Source of the DNA: Microdochium bolleyi
Lineage: Eukaryota; Ascomycota; Sordariomycetes; Xylariales; Microdochiaceae
Assembly (NCBI GenBank): GCA_001566295.1
Contig: KQ964254.1
Coordinates: forward strand, 1-64,000
Length of the DNA stretch: 64,000 nt
Direction: 5' to 3'
This document shows, piece by piece, positions 13,201-24,073 of this stretch; within the stretch, counting starts at the first letter, position 1, and each line of letters begins with the position of its first letter. The position numbers and the translations under genes are program-made. The notes below the pieces were generated by a model, which was not told the DNA's origin, searched no databases, and saw only the letters and a program-made list of their open reading frames with translations.

Positions 13201-14269
13201 GCTCCGAACCTTGACTAGTCAGATCACCGATCTCGCTGCCGTTTGTTCGGATCTATCGCATACCCAGGAGTTCGAGCGTAGTGACGCTCCATGGAACCTA
13301 CGTGCCGAAGAGATCAAGGCTGCCAAGACTATCCCGGTCGATGCAGAGGAGGAGATGCGCCAGTTGAAGGAGCAAGCCAATGAGAAGGCTCGTCAGCTTG
13401 CCGTCAGTGCCGAGAACCTGAGCACCGCCAACCTACGCATCCAGACACTCGAAGCGCGCATGAATGATGCCAAGGCCCGGGCGGACCGCATTTCTGGCCT
13501 CGAGCAAGAGATTGAGAACGCAAAGGAGCATGCGGCAGGTCTGCAGCGCAATATCGAGGAACAGGACCGAGAGCTCAAGACACTCGAGGCAGACCGCGAC
13601 CAGTGGAAAAAGATTGCTGGCGACAGCAAGGCCTTTGCTGCTGGCAACGACGGCAAAAGCGGCGGCAACAAGGCTGGCCAGGAACGCGCTGTCGCCACCG
13701 CCAGGGAAATGGATGCTCTCAAGCAAGACATTGCCAGCCTGCAAGCAGCTGTACGCTACCTGCGTGAGGACAACCGCCGCGCCCGCCTCACCGAGCAGAG
13801 CAAGCACGACTGGCTTACAGAGCCCCTGCGGAAGCCCGCGCCTGCGGCCGAGCAGCGAAGAGCGCTCGTCACCACCGAGGGCAAGGATGCCCTTGGCGAG
13901 CTCCTCAAGATGGCGACCAACGCCAAGGTATACGACCTTCGCCAGCTGCCAAAGGACAAGCTCGCATGGCGGCCTGCGAAGAGCACACCGCAGTACCACG
14001 CCGCCAAGCAAGCCGAGGACTACGCGGCCTGGAAAGGCTGGCAGGAAGCCGTGGCACACAAGGCCACGCTGGTGCTAAGCACGCAGAGATCTAGCCGTCT
14101 GGAATCGTCCGCGAGAGATGCACGAAAAAGGCCTGTCGCAGCAAGACTGCAGATCCGGCTGCCAGGTTTAAACGGCAAAGGCACCGGCGCGCAACCCGGA
14201 AGCGAGGTCCAAATTGTAGGCTCGAGCGAGTGGGAGGGACTCCAGGGTCGACGGGTCGCCGCATTGTAG
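10201..14269 (+). CDS. ro-3: Dynactin p150Glued subunit, 1331 aa, two exons
   Basis: Exons are 10201-10602 and 10676-14269. The 73-nt intron has a GTGAGT donor, a GCTAAC branch site and a TAG acceptor, phase 0. Residues 3-68 are a CAP-Gly domain with the diagnostic GKNDG motif (43-47) and a GRGMFIRP end, which binds the EB1 and tubulin C-termini. A Ser/Pro/Thr/Arg-rich basic linker follows (about 80-330). Long coiled coils run about 335-660, the dynactin core region about 670-950, and another coiled coil about 1010-1160. This is the large dynactin subunit that couples dynein to microtubules and cargo, needed for nuclear distribution and hyphal growth (ro-3 in Neurospora, nudM in Aspergillus). 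Length is typical for filamentous fungi. Confidence 0.95.
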
Positions 14270-14702
14270 ATGAAAGGTGGCCTGACTCTGACCGCCGACG
14301 CGTTCAACTGCGGCTCGGGGCATGCTTTGAGGTGGCAGCAGGGAGAGGAATGAGCGGGAAGAAAGAACGTAGCAGACATGACATCCTAGACAGCAAGAAC
14401 GATACCCCTTCTGAGAACGCCGTTATATATCATATACTTGTATTCCCATCGAATATATATAACCCTCATACGTTGTCGACAGCCATCGGGCATCATATGT
14501 GTTTCCAGTTCATGGGTTTGATGAGGCTGTTAGTAGGCCGGGCCATTGACGTGCAGGGCCATCTGCCCGCCGAGTTCGGGGTGAATCCTGACGCGCATTC
14601 CCCCACACGATGATTAGATAACTCGGAATTGTAGTTGTCTGCACAGAATGTGCCCTGATTCTTTCGATTGGACTGTTTATTTCTTCGCTTGCATTATGCT
14701 GC
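14270..14702. other. Convergent 3' intergenic region
   Basis: This lies between the dynactin (+) and Sec65 (-) stops. An AT-rich stretch at about 14423-14462, rich in TATATA, probably serves 3' end formation. No gene is seen. Confidence 0.6.
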
Positions 14703-15632
14703 TTATTTCTTGGCCTTCTTGGCCTTCTTGCCGCTACTCGCTGATGAGCCGGCACCACCACCACCACTGCCCATCCCCAAGGCTCCCGCCGGACCACCGC
14801 CGCCGCCGCCACCGCCGAACATGCTCATCATGTCGGCCATGCTGCCCATACCAGGCGGCAGGCCAGGCATGCCACCAGCTCCGCCCGGTGCGCCTCCACC
14901 CATCTCCTTCATCATGTCCTTGAAAGCATCCTCGGAAACACCGCCACCCGTCATGGCAGCCGAGTAAGCGGGGAGCAGCGAGCCCATCTTCCAGCCGCGG
15001 GGTACTGCAGGCTTCGGCCAGGCCTCGTCGTCCTTGGGCATGGCGAGCCCGGGCACGCGGACGCGGCGCAGCGCGTCGGACTGCTCAGTCGTGGGGTTCG
15101 CCTGGAGGTGCTTGGCGACGAGGATGTAGAGGTGGTGCTTGTTCTTGACCTGCTTTGCGTAAGGGTTGTCCTGGTCTTTCAGGGGCAGGCGGACGCGGCC
15201 CGGGTTCGCCCAGTCCTTTGGGTGCAGCTTGTGCGCCTCGAAGACGGGCTGCAGGCGCAGTTGAGCGCACGCGGTCGCGATCTCGCGGGCCAGCGGGTTC
15301 TGCACGGCGAGGGACGAGGGCACGCGGCGACCCTCGGCGCGCGAGCGGTTGGCGTCAAAGTAGCACGGGTACAGGCACTGGTAGTCCCTTATGTCCTCGG
15401 GCTTGATCTGTGGTTGTTGCGGGCCGGCGCTGGCGGGGTTGACGAGCGGCGGTTGCCGGCTGCTCGCCGCGGAAGGTTGCTGCTGCTGCGATTGTTGTGA
15501 GGATGTGGGCTGCGCTTTCGGCTGGATCTGGCGCAGGATGTCGGTGTCACGGAAGTCGTCGATGTCGCCCTCGGAGGGATCCGACATCTCGCTCTCGCTC
15601 TCCGACACCTCTTCTATCCGCGGGTGCGACAT
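14703..15632 (-). CDS. sec65: Signal recognition particle subunit SRP19/Sec65, 309 aa
   Basis: This is a single exon. I chose the ATG at 15632 (MSHPRIEEVSES) because upstream in-frame sequence is not protein-like. Residues 1-80 are acidic then Gln/Ser-rich. Residues about 82-185 are the SRP19 domain: LYPCYFDANRSRAEGRRVP, then a conserved block ending HPKDWANPGRVR. The C-terminus has an unusually long Gly/Met-rich segment and ends in a Lys/Ala tail (GKKAKKAKK), as in fungal Sec65. SRP19 binds the tips of helices 6 and 8 of SRP RNA and allows SRP54 to join, so it works in co-translational ER targeting. The pure GGT/GGC tract near 14800 is the coding repeat of the Gly-rich tail. Confidence 0.93.
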   Translation of the reverse strand: MSHPRIEEVSESESEMSDPSEGDIDDFRDTDILRQIQPKAQPTSSQQSQQQQPSAASSRQPPLVNPASAGPQQPQIKPEDIRDYQCLYPCYFDANRSRAEGRRVPSSLAVQNPLAREIATACAQLRLQPVFEAHKLHPKDWANPGRVRLPLKDQDNPYAKQVKNKHHLYILVAKHLQANPTTEQSDALRRVRVPGLAMPKDDEAWPKPAVPRGWKMGSLLPAYSAAMTGGGVSEDAFKDMMKEMGGGAPGGAGGMPGLPPGMGSMADMMSMFGGGGGGGGPAGALGMGSGGGGAGSSASSGKKAKKAKK

Positions 15633-17277
15633 GATGACGGGCTGTGTGCGTGCTGTGGGTGTTTCCGCGATGGAATTCCGAGTCGTGGCACGCGACGTTG
15701 CAAGGGTAGCAAGCTGCCTCGAACAGGCGTGGAGGCTGTCGTCGTCGTCGTGAATTGCGTCTGTGGTTGGTGGTTTCCTCAATTCATGGTGGGGGAGAGC
15801 CTGGTGGCAGAAGTGTGTCCTTGGCTGGCCGTCGTGGGGCAAGCTGTAGTGGGTCCCTGGCGCGCACAGTGCTGCACTGTGGGTATGGTTGCGGCTTCCA
15901 GGTTCCCCACAAGGGTCCAGAGGTAGACAGACACAATGGAGCTCAACTTCGACCACTTGATCCATGGATCGTCTCTTCGTTTTCGAGACAGCGCCGGCCT
16001 CGAACTTTGCCTTGCCTCCTTTGCCCAGTCATGAGTAGATCTGGCTGTTTATCTAGCAGCTTGCGCACCTCGGCAAACTTTCCATTCAGCCTATTGTCCT
16101 CGCTCTCTGTCCACCACGGCGCTTTCTCTCCTCTAGGATCACTGGCATGTGAGCCCCCCTCACTGTCACCCAGGCCCTCCCGGTCCCACGTGACGCTGTT
16201 CTGCGGGATACTTATGCAAGTCTCACGTCGCTTGCACCTTTTCCCAGTGCATCTTGACAACTCGGCGCTTGGTTGGCATCGCCGCTCTAAGTATCGCCTT
16301 GAACCCCGCGTTGTCGCTTCGAGAATGGAGCTTCACAGGCGCGGCATGCAGCTTCGTGCGACGTGATGAGTAGATCACGTATAGCCTTGTGGCTCGCAAA
16401 GGACGCCGCGAACCTGCTCGACCACCTGACCTCGATGTCCCCTGGCTGCAGGGCAGGGCTTTGTTCTTTCTGGGGAAACCTGGTCGTGACAGGCCAGCCG
16501 AAGGAGGAGTGGAGATGTAGAGATCTGGAGATGGGCGAATGAGCATCAAGAGACCCGACCAGACGGGTTGCCGCACTTACAAGCTCGACGTGGCGGCGCG
16601 GGAGTCAGCCATGGATGCTGTGGGATGCGGTCCGCACCTGCCTCATGTGGTGAGGTGTCTTGCTTCTGTGTTCACTTACACAAGATGTCTGTCTATCTGC
16701 GAGTGAACTGCTAATCGAAACCCTGCACGGGTATAAAGAAGCCCATGGTCCTGTCGACCATCCGTCACAGAGCATCTCCTCCAGCACGGTCGTCTTCACA
16801 CTGGTTGTCTCTTGGCCGGATTTGGTACCCCCGTTGGTCTTGATTCTGGTAAGCATTCCTTCTCTGTTGTCTAGAGTTGTGGCTTCCCGTGTCCCCACTG
16901 TGAACCCGTCACGGCGGTAACAACTTGACGGCCATTGGCACTGCTTGCACCAATGCCATCGCCGGATGACAATATACCAGCATACTCCCGATCCCTATAC
17001 TCTTGCACTGCTGTTTTCGGGAGATTCAACCTCTGAGATCGGCAGGGGCGGCATATCTGTAGCGCAAGACAACATGTGCCGAGTTGACTTACACCACCAC
17101 TCGCCAAAGTCTTCTATTCGTCCTGCGGTAGATTTCGAAATTTCCACAGCTTCTTCCTGCTGAACTTTGAATTCTTATTTACGAAGCCCCTTTGTCCCTT
17201 TGGTCGACTGATGCACGTTTAGTTATCATACCTTTGGCTCGCATGACTGCACAAACACGTCGGGACGAAGCATCAAT
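15633..17277. other. Divergent intergenic region, 1.6 kb
   Basis: This is the upstream region of Sec65 (-) and cutinase (+). A TATAAAG element at 16732-16738 is too far (about 540 bp) from the cutinase ATG to be its core TATA unless the leader is long. No open frame here is supportable. This is the left border of the looser, accessory-looking middle block. Confidence 0.5.
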
Positions 17278-18249
17278 ATGAGATTCACAACCCTTTTCGG
17301 CTTCTGGTTGACGACTCACTTGGCTGCTGCTGTGCCAGTTGCAATCACACCACTGCAGGCGGACCCTCAGGATCTTGAGCCACGGCAGCTCTTTGCCAGC
17401 GACCTCGAAAAGGGCGACAGCGCGAGCTGCCCTGATGCCATCTTCATATTCGCTCGTGCCACGTTTGAGCCAGGTACTCTTGTAAGTCCCGAGCGCTGAC
17501 TTACACCCACGAAGACGACTGATTTGAGGGCACTCCCTCCCTCTTTCGCACCTCCACAATATCTACTAGGGACTGACGCCCAGTTACAACCTAGGGTATC
17601 ACTACTGGTCCCATCGTGGCCCACAAGCTGCGCGAGTCCCTGAATGTCTGGGTCCAGGGCGTCGGAGGGCGATACGCGGCTTCTGTCGGGCCAAACTTCT
17701 TGCCAGAAGGCACTGACAGCACATCGATCGACGAGGCACTGCGACTCTTCAACCTCGCCAATTCCAAATGTCCCGACACACCAGTTGTCGCTGGCGGATA
17801 CAGGCCAGTGCCCTCCCACTTGATCACTTTCTCGTCCCAACCTAACGGCGGGCTGCATTCTCTCCATCGTCTGCCCTTTCCCACAAAGACTTTCATCAGA
17901 TGGTCTTCAAACAATATTGTACGGCCAGTACGCTGACTCTCTCATGTCCTTCACAAATAGCCAAGGCACGGCGGTAATGGCAGGTGCCCTCCGTCGCGCC
18001 TCGTCGGCAGTAGCCGAGCAAGTGAAGGGAGTCGTCCTTTTCGGATACACCAAGAACCAGCAGTACGGGGGTGTCATACCCAATTTCCCACCTGACAAGG
18101 TTGCTGTGTACTGCGGGACATTCGATGCCGTGTGCTTCGGCACCCTGTTCATCCTGCCTGACCACGTCTTCTATTTTGACGAGGCGGCCCACGAGGCACC
18201 GGCGTTCTTGCTGGGAAAGATCGCGGCTGCCGCTGCAGGTAGTGCTTGA
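17278..18249 (+). CDS. Cutinase, secreted, 233 aa, three exons
   Basis: Exons are 17278-17481, 17595-17803 and 17961-18249. Residues 1-18 form a signal peptide. Cutinases are small serine esterases (alpha/beta hydrolase fold) that hydrolyse plant cutin outside the cell. The nucleophile motif GYSQG places Ser at 138. The Asp of CGTFDAVC (D193) and H206 complete the triad, and C51, C127, C189 and C196 match the two disulphides. The oxyanion segment reads FARATFEPGTLG. Length is normal for the family. Intron 2 (157 nt) starts with GC rather than GT and splits the Ser138 codon as AG/C; no GT donor nearby keeps the frame. Reading through intron 2 would lose the nucleophile and stop early. The 3' neighbour converges with 203 bp between stops. 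Confidence 0.9.
17804..17960 (+). other. Non-canonical GC-AG intron inside the catalytic serine codon
   Basis: The intron begins GCCAGT after exon ...TACAG and ends AATAG before CCAAGG. Joining gives GGA-TAC-AGC-CAA-GGC, the cutinase GYSQG motif. At 157 nt it is one of the longer introns in the window. The nearest GT donor (17808) would break the reading frame. Confidence 0.75.
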
Positions 18250-18452
18250 AATTCACTGGGTAGGCGGAGGGACGAAGTGAGAGTGCTTACCCATCTTGAT
18301 TGTGCCCAGTGAGAGAGAGCAGAGGGATGGGAAAACTGTGTGGGTGGCTGCCATGTTCGCTCTTATGCCAACTTAACGAACTCAGATCTTAATGTCCACC
18401 ATGCATTTCCTGTGGGAAGTGGCTGCTGCGCCCAAGTGTCCCGGACAAGAAT

Positions 18453-19948
18453 TCAATCGCGACCAGTGTCTACAGCTGACGAGCTGTCATTGCGCGCAGG
18501 CTTCCCAGTGCTCACCAAACCCGTCAACTTGACCCCATCACTGCTGCTGTCATCTCGCACCCTGGTACCAGTCTGCATGACGGAGGTATTCAGAGAGAGT
18601 ACGGAGAACATCACGCTCTTATTCCTGCTCCTCTGGCCTCCCGCCGCCGCCGAAGACACCATCGGGCTTCCCCCAATGGTGTAGAGGCCCATCGGCTCGC
18701 CCTGGCTGCTCCCCTCGCGGTTGTCCATCCTCTGGTACGCATCACCTCCTGAGGTTGTCCTCGACCCGTTCCTCCCACCATCCGCGGCACCGCTCCACAA
18801 TCGCATGTTCCGCCACCATATCCGCCAGAACGGGAGACAGACGGGGATGCCGACGCAGACGAGTGTCGTGGTGAGCTCGACCTGTGACCAGATGATGACC
18901 TCTATGCGCACTTCGCGGACGCCCTTGACCGCGAAGAGGCGCATTGTTCCGGCAACGGCGGCGCTGTGGGTACCCCAGAGAGTGTTAGAAGTCAGATCCT
19001 GATGCCTCATATACATTATGCAACTCACAATATGCCCAGGCTCAGACTGCCGCCGAGGACTATCTTCTCCTGCAGTGGGTTCGACAGCTTCCAGATGAAT
19101 AGCCAGGCCAGCACGGCGTACACGACGTCGACCATGATTGTGCCAACTACAAGAATGGAGTCGTGTTAGCCGGCGATTATGAGCTCACTTCGGAGTTGCA
19201 GGCTAGGGGTAGGGGTGCGTTCTTACCAGCCATGGCTGCCGTGACAGGCACAGAGTTAATACACGTCCCGCCCTGGATACGCTCATCCCACATGAATGCG
19301 ACGGGCGAGCAGCCCACCCAAGTGAGTATACACGCCACTCAAATATGATAATCTGTGTTAGCTATGTGCCCGAGCTTGGGGACTGCGGTAGGACCTTTTT
19401 GCCAAAGTCCTTTGTGCTCGCACGGGAGAGATAAATGGAGAGTCTTACAGGTAGACAGGATAGTCATGACGACCATCACGATAAGGATCACAGTCTTGTG
19501 CCACGGCTTGGCGATCAGCCGAAGCAGGAAGAAGCCGACGGATGCCTTCGAGGTTGCCGTTGCCAGCATGGCCAGCGCCTGGGCAAATAGTCTCCAAAAG
19601 ACCATCCCCGCCTTGGCCGCTGGGTCTAAGTCGTCCCGTCCATACCCGTTCAGGCATGCCACCGTCCCGAAGGCGGCGAACAGGATGATCAGCACCTGGA
19701 GATCACGGATGACGTCAAGTGTCAGTGGTGAGGCAGGGAGAATGCCATTGCATCGCTTCATGGCGGGTGACCGAACGGCTGTTGTTGTGTACACATACGA
19801 TCGAAATGATGTAGAACGTGTCATCGATCCCGTAAGAGGCCACGCAGACGACTCTGGTGTAGACCTGGAGCCCGAGAAACACCAGAAGCGCTGTGAGCCC
19901 CCAAAGAACCGAAATCGTGAAAGAACCTTGGCCCCCGAGCTCAGACAT
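18453..19948 (-). CDS. Rhodopsin-domain (Pth11-like) integral membrane protein, 378 aa, five exons (copy 1)
   Basis: Coding on the minus strand is 19948-19799, 19695-19449, 19337-19227, 19146-19029 and 18963-18453. Residues 1 to about 265 carry seven predicted helices: SVLWGLTALLVFLGL, IILFAAFGTVACL, LFAQALAMLATA, ILIVMVVMTILST, VVYAVLAWLFIW, then two more before VGIPVCLPFW. The conserved patterns YGIDDTFYI, GYGRDDLDP and SPVAFMWDERI match the fungal rhodopsin/SAT20-like family, the core of Pth11-type GPCR-like proteins. There is no CFEM domain. The cytosolic tail (about 270-378) is Ser/Gly-rich. Its function is unknown; relatives act in surface sensing or in secondary-metabolite clusters. 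Intron 2 uses a GAG acceptor, with a canonical CACAG skipped because it lies only 4 nt past the branch A and leads to a stop. A close paralog lies at 33515-34745. Confidence 0.85.
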
Positions 19949-21926
19949 TGTGAGGGTTTGCCGATATCTTGGATATTGTAGTGCGGACGGTTTGCATGCC
20001 GCGAGTCGATGGAAGGGACCACTGCAAAATATGCAAGACACGCCTTCCATTAAGTAACCCTTGGTACAACCAGACGATCCTTGAAGGTAACAAAATGATT
20101 CCCAAGGGTGCCAAGGATTCTCACGGGCCTCGCACTTGGCTGTTGTGACCTCGACACCGTCATAACCGACCAGGTATAGTGTCAGATATGGACAGCGGCT
20201 CAATCTAGATAGCCTTTCAGCAGATCTCGGCCCGAGCAGACTCTGCCAGCCGAGGCCGTGATGGGGGGGAAACAGAATTCACAAACATCCGTTTTTGGTA
20301 ATTCTTGAGAGGAACAAGTGGTATCCTTGCAAGATGCTGCTGGTAGGGTTAAAATCCTTGGCATCAGTGTCACCAACACCAACAAAAGTCATCCCTGTTC
20401 TCAATAAATTTGTTGCTTCACAAACGTTTGCTTCGCGGGTCGCATTACGTGCGACAAGGGAACAGGGGAGGGGGCCGAGGGGCCGACAGCGGAGTAAGGC
20501 AAACTGGATTGCCAATGAGCAGGACCGGGCTCGTGTCTTGCATCTTGAGGCAGGGACAGTGTCCTTCTTGCGCGTCTGAAATCATGTCTAGTCTCAAGGA
20601 CATCAACCTCACGATACTGCGAGGTAGCATCTCATTGGATCCCAGCAGAAAAACAAAGGTCTGGAAATTCCAAACGCCTTTTCACAGCCAAAGGTGAAAA
20701 GTCTCAACGGGAGCCTGTCACAGACGATAGCCCGCCTAGAAATGTGAAAACGGCTGGCCTGAGGGTTGGCCCCCAGGCAAACATGGGAAAGAGAGCCCGG
20801 CCCATGAGGATACAAGGGCCGGGGGATCAATGCCGGCGATGGAGGTGCAGGGGTTGAACAACCAACAACATGTCGAGGGCGAAACTCAAGAGCATGAGAA
20901 GAAGGACTCGAGAGCATGGCAGAAATAGCTGAACAGACAACCCCAAGAGCACACAAATCTCAGAATGCCACCAACAGCTGCGCCTTTGTCCGTGAGACAC
21001 ATACAGGTTATGGGTGCCGAGCAGGAGACACCTGCGAAGTGGATTATGCTCGCGGCGCATCGACTACACTGCGATACCCACCTACCTTCACCACGTTCCA
21101 CTGAGTTTGCTTCAACTCCCACTCGGGATGCAGAGGCAGGGGCCGACCAACAGCCCGACCAGATGAATCATTGGTTGGCCCTACTGGTGCTGTGCCGCCC
21201 GTGCATGGGGTTCTGAGATGCAATACCCTGGGCCTGCATATGCTGTCCTCGATTCTCCCAGCAGCCGAGGCCTGTTGGTTGTGACTATGACATGACATAC
21301 CACACACAGGCTTGCGGTCCTGCGAGCGAACTGCCTTGTTGGACATATAGCTGGAGCCGCGCGGGTTTGATTGAGTACATTGTAAGATACTGTGCGTAGA
21401 CGAGCGGACCAAGTCTCACGCAAGGAGGTGTTCTTCCCATGACGGTTGTCTCATTGTCAACAGATCATGGCACTTGCAACTGCCCCGAGATACTAAGCTT
21501 GGAATGGTGCCCGTGCCGTACATAGGAATCGTGGCTGTCGATGCCAACTCCCACAACCAAGTGCAGCGAAATAGACTAGAGGCTTGCGTGATCTTCAGTT
21601 TGAGGAGAGTCGTAACATGTCAGACATGCAGAGGCAGGTGGCAATTCCTGCAGCATGAATGGTGGGTTGTAGATATGACCTTTCGGCAAGGGCATATCTC
21701 CAGGGTTCTCAAATACGTGCGTCGTGCCCCTGACCTGCGGCATCTCGGTATACCCAACTCGTCGACTGGAGTCATTGGCGCTATAAAAGACCCCTGAGCC
21801 ACTTCATGGCTTGCGAGAATATGCTTCCCGACCGGGCCACCGCAGGAGTATATTCTACACCACTCGTTGCACGTGTCCCTGGCTCTTCCTATTTGAGGGC
21901 CATACTGCTCAGGAAGGACAGTCGCT
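19949..21926. other. Divergent intergenic region, 2.0 kb
   Basis: This is the upstream region of rhodopsin copy 1 (-) and the P450 (+). Apart from the TATA element near 21781, I see no gene, RNA or clear repeat. Open frames are short and scattered over all frames. Confidence 0.5.
21781..21789 (+). promoter_or_regulatory. Probable TATA box of the P450 gene
   Basis: CTATAAAAG lies about 140 bp upstream of the P450 ATG at 21927, a plausible distance for a fungal core promoter. The assignment rests on sequence and position only. Confidence 0.45.
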
Positions 21927-24073
21927 ATGGCAGTCACCTCCCTGGCCAGCACGAATGTCAACTCACTGGGCATCAAGCTCCTCCTTGGCCTGCTCCCAGT
22001 AGCATTCTTTGCTAGATTTTACCTCCAATGGCGCCGTCTTCGTCATATCCCGGGGCCTTTCTGGTGGTCAATCACGCCGATTCCCATCTTGATGGTCAAC
22101 CTCAAAGGCACTTCCCACGAAGCGTTTGATGAACTCATAAAGAGATATGGTAAGATCCTCCCTCGACTCGATGAGTCAGACAAGCCCCGTTGCCAAAGAT
22201 ATAAGTCTTGCGTGTCGCCACACTGCTGTCTCAAGACTGTTGTCTGGGACATAGTTTGGGACCAAGGCTTCCTTGAGTTAAGCATTGCCTTCGCCAGGTC
22301 CCCTCGTTCGTGTTTCAAAAGATGCGGTCCTCACGACAGACTACAGGCACCTCCAGAAGATGGCTGCGAACAAGTCAAAGTACGAAAAGGGCCCGTACTA
22401 CTCAAGCTACCGCTTCCAGGTCGGCATCAATCACTCTTTCTCGGAGACGGACGAGGCTAAGCATGCCGCCCTGCGGACAAAGATCGGCCCCGGCCACGCA
22501 GCCACTCCTCTCGTCGTAGGTGCACTCCTCGGACGAAGACCTCGTGTCTTCTGCAAGACAAAGCTGACTTTTGGCCATCTGAGCCACAGGAGGAAGCCAT
22601 AGACCGGCAGCTTATCCGACTGTTCAGCCTCATCGACAGGAAGTACCTCAACCCACGGGGCGCCCCGCCGGCTAAGCGTCTAGATCTGACCATCACGACC
22701 AACTTCTTCGCCATCGATCTGATCGGCGACATTAGCTTCGGGGCACCGTTCGGCTTCCTCGACGACGGGGAGGACGTGTACGACTGGATCAAGTGGAACG
22801 AGGAGTTCTTCCCCGTGGCGTCCACGTGCGCGACGTTCCCGATCCTCGGGGAGCTGTTCCAGCACTGGCCATTCTCCCTGGCGCTGCCCACCCGCGAGGA
22901 CAAGCTCGGTCTTGGCTTGTTTATAAAGTTCGTCTGCTTCCGGACCTTTTCCTTCGCGGCCATGCATCGTGTCTCTCACCTCCCTCGCACAGCGATCGGC
23001 AACTGACAACACATCACTCACGGGCAGGGCAGCAGACGACACGCTCGACGAGCGCTCCCAGCCAGGCGCCCCGCTGCGGAAGGACATGATTGCCCTGTTC
23101 CTCAAGAACGGCGCCAATAGGACTGAGGCCATCAGCACAATCCTTGTTCAGGTGTAAGTTCTACCCACAAACTGTTGTACTTGATATATATCAGCGCCCA
23201 CTCGGCCTCCCGCTAACACTGATCCCTTGCATCGAACGCACTGCAGCGTCGCCGGCACCGACTCCGTGGCCGTGGCCATGCGGATGGCGATCCTATACGT
23301 GCTCTCGAGCCCGACCGTCTACAACACGCTGATGGCCGAGCTCACCGCCGCCAGGGAATCCGGCAACATCAGCAGGCCGGTGATCCGGGACGCCGAGGCG
23401 AGGCGCCTGCCCTATCTCCAGGCCGTGATCCGCGAGACGATCCGCAAGTTCCCGCCGCTGACGCCGCTGCTGAACAAGACGGTGCCCGCGGGCGGCGACG
23501 TCGTGTGTGGCCACCACCTGCCCGCGGGGACCCAAGTCGGTGTTGACTCTGTAAGTTCCGGGTAGTGTCCGGGTATCTTTCGAGGAGCGGAAATGTTATA
23601 TCATCGACTAACTTTGACACCGTGATGGTTAAGCGTGGTATCCTACACAGCAAGGAATACTGGGGAGCCGACGCCGACATCTTCCGCCCGGAGCGATGGC
23701 TCGAGGCAGACGAAGCCCGACTCGAGGAGATGTCCAGCTGCCTCGAGGCCGTCTTTGGCTACGGCAGGTACAAGTGCCTGGGCCGCGGCATCGCTCTGAT
23801 GGAACTCAGCAAGGGCTTGCCAGAGGTAAGAAAAATATGCCTAACTGACTCGTGCATCCTGGATTTCTCTACAAACGGGCACTTATCTCTGTCTCATGAG
23901 CGGTATGAGTGGCCCTCAAAGTGCTAACATTGTGCCATCTCTTTTCACTTATGCAGTACTTCCTCCGATACAACATCACTATTGCCGACCCAGCCAAGCC
24001 GGTCGCGTCCATGTACAGCGCGGGATTCTGGATGATGCAGGGGTTCTGGGTGTCATTCTCGCCACGGGAGTGA
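21927..24073 (+). CDS. Cytochrome P450 monooxygenase, 505 aa, seven exons
   Basis: Exons are 21927-22149, 22298-22515, 22590-22927, 23028-23153, 23247-23550, 23634-23825 and 23957-24073; the model closes in frame. There is an N-terminal membrane anchor (GIKLLLGLLPVAFFARFYL) followed by the Pro-rich hinge HIPGP. The I-helix motif is AGTDS (304-308), the K-helix is ERR-type ETIR (E365, R368), the PERF region is FRPERW, and the haem loop FGYGRYKCLG has ligand C451. It is an ER-bound haem monooxygenase using an NADPH-P450 reductase. The overall look resembles pisatin-demethylase-like fungal P450s, but the substrate cannot be told from sequence. Intron 3 (donor GTTCGT) was chosen because it alone gives a family-like join, and intron 5 needs an AAG acceptor. 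No cluster backbone enzyme is adjacent, so a catabolic or detoxifying role is as likely as biosynthesis. Confidence 0.87.

Noticed and set aside
16731..16740. TATAAAG as the cutinase TATA box
   Set aside because: It is about 540 bp from the start codon, too far without evidence for a long leader.
17616..17936. Reading-through frame in the cutinase locus
   Set aside because: It loses the catalytic Ser and stops early; splicing restores the full family signature.
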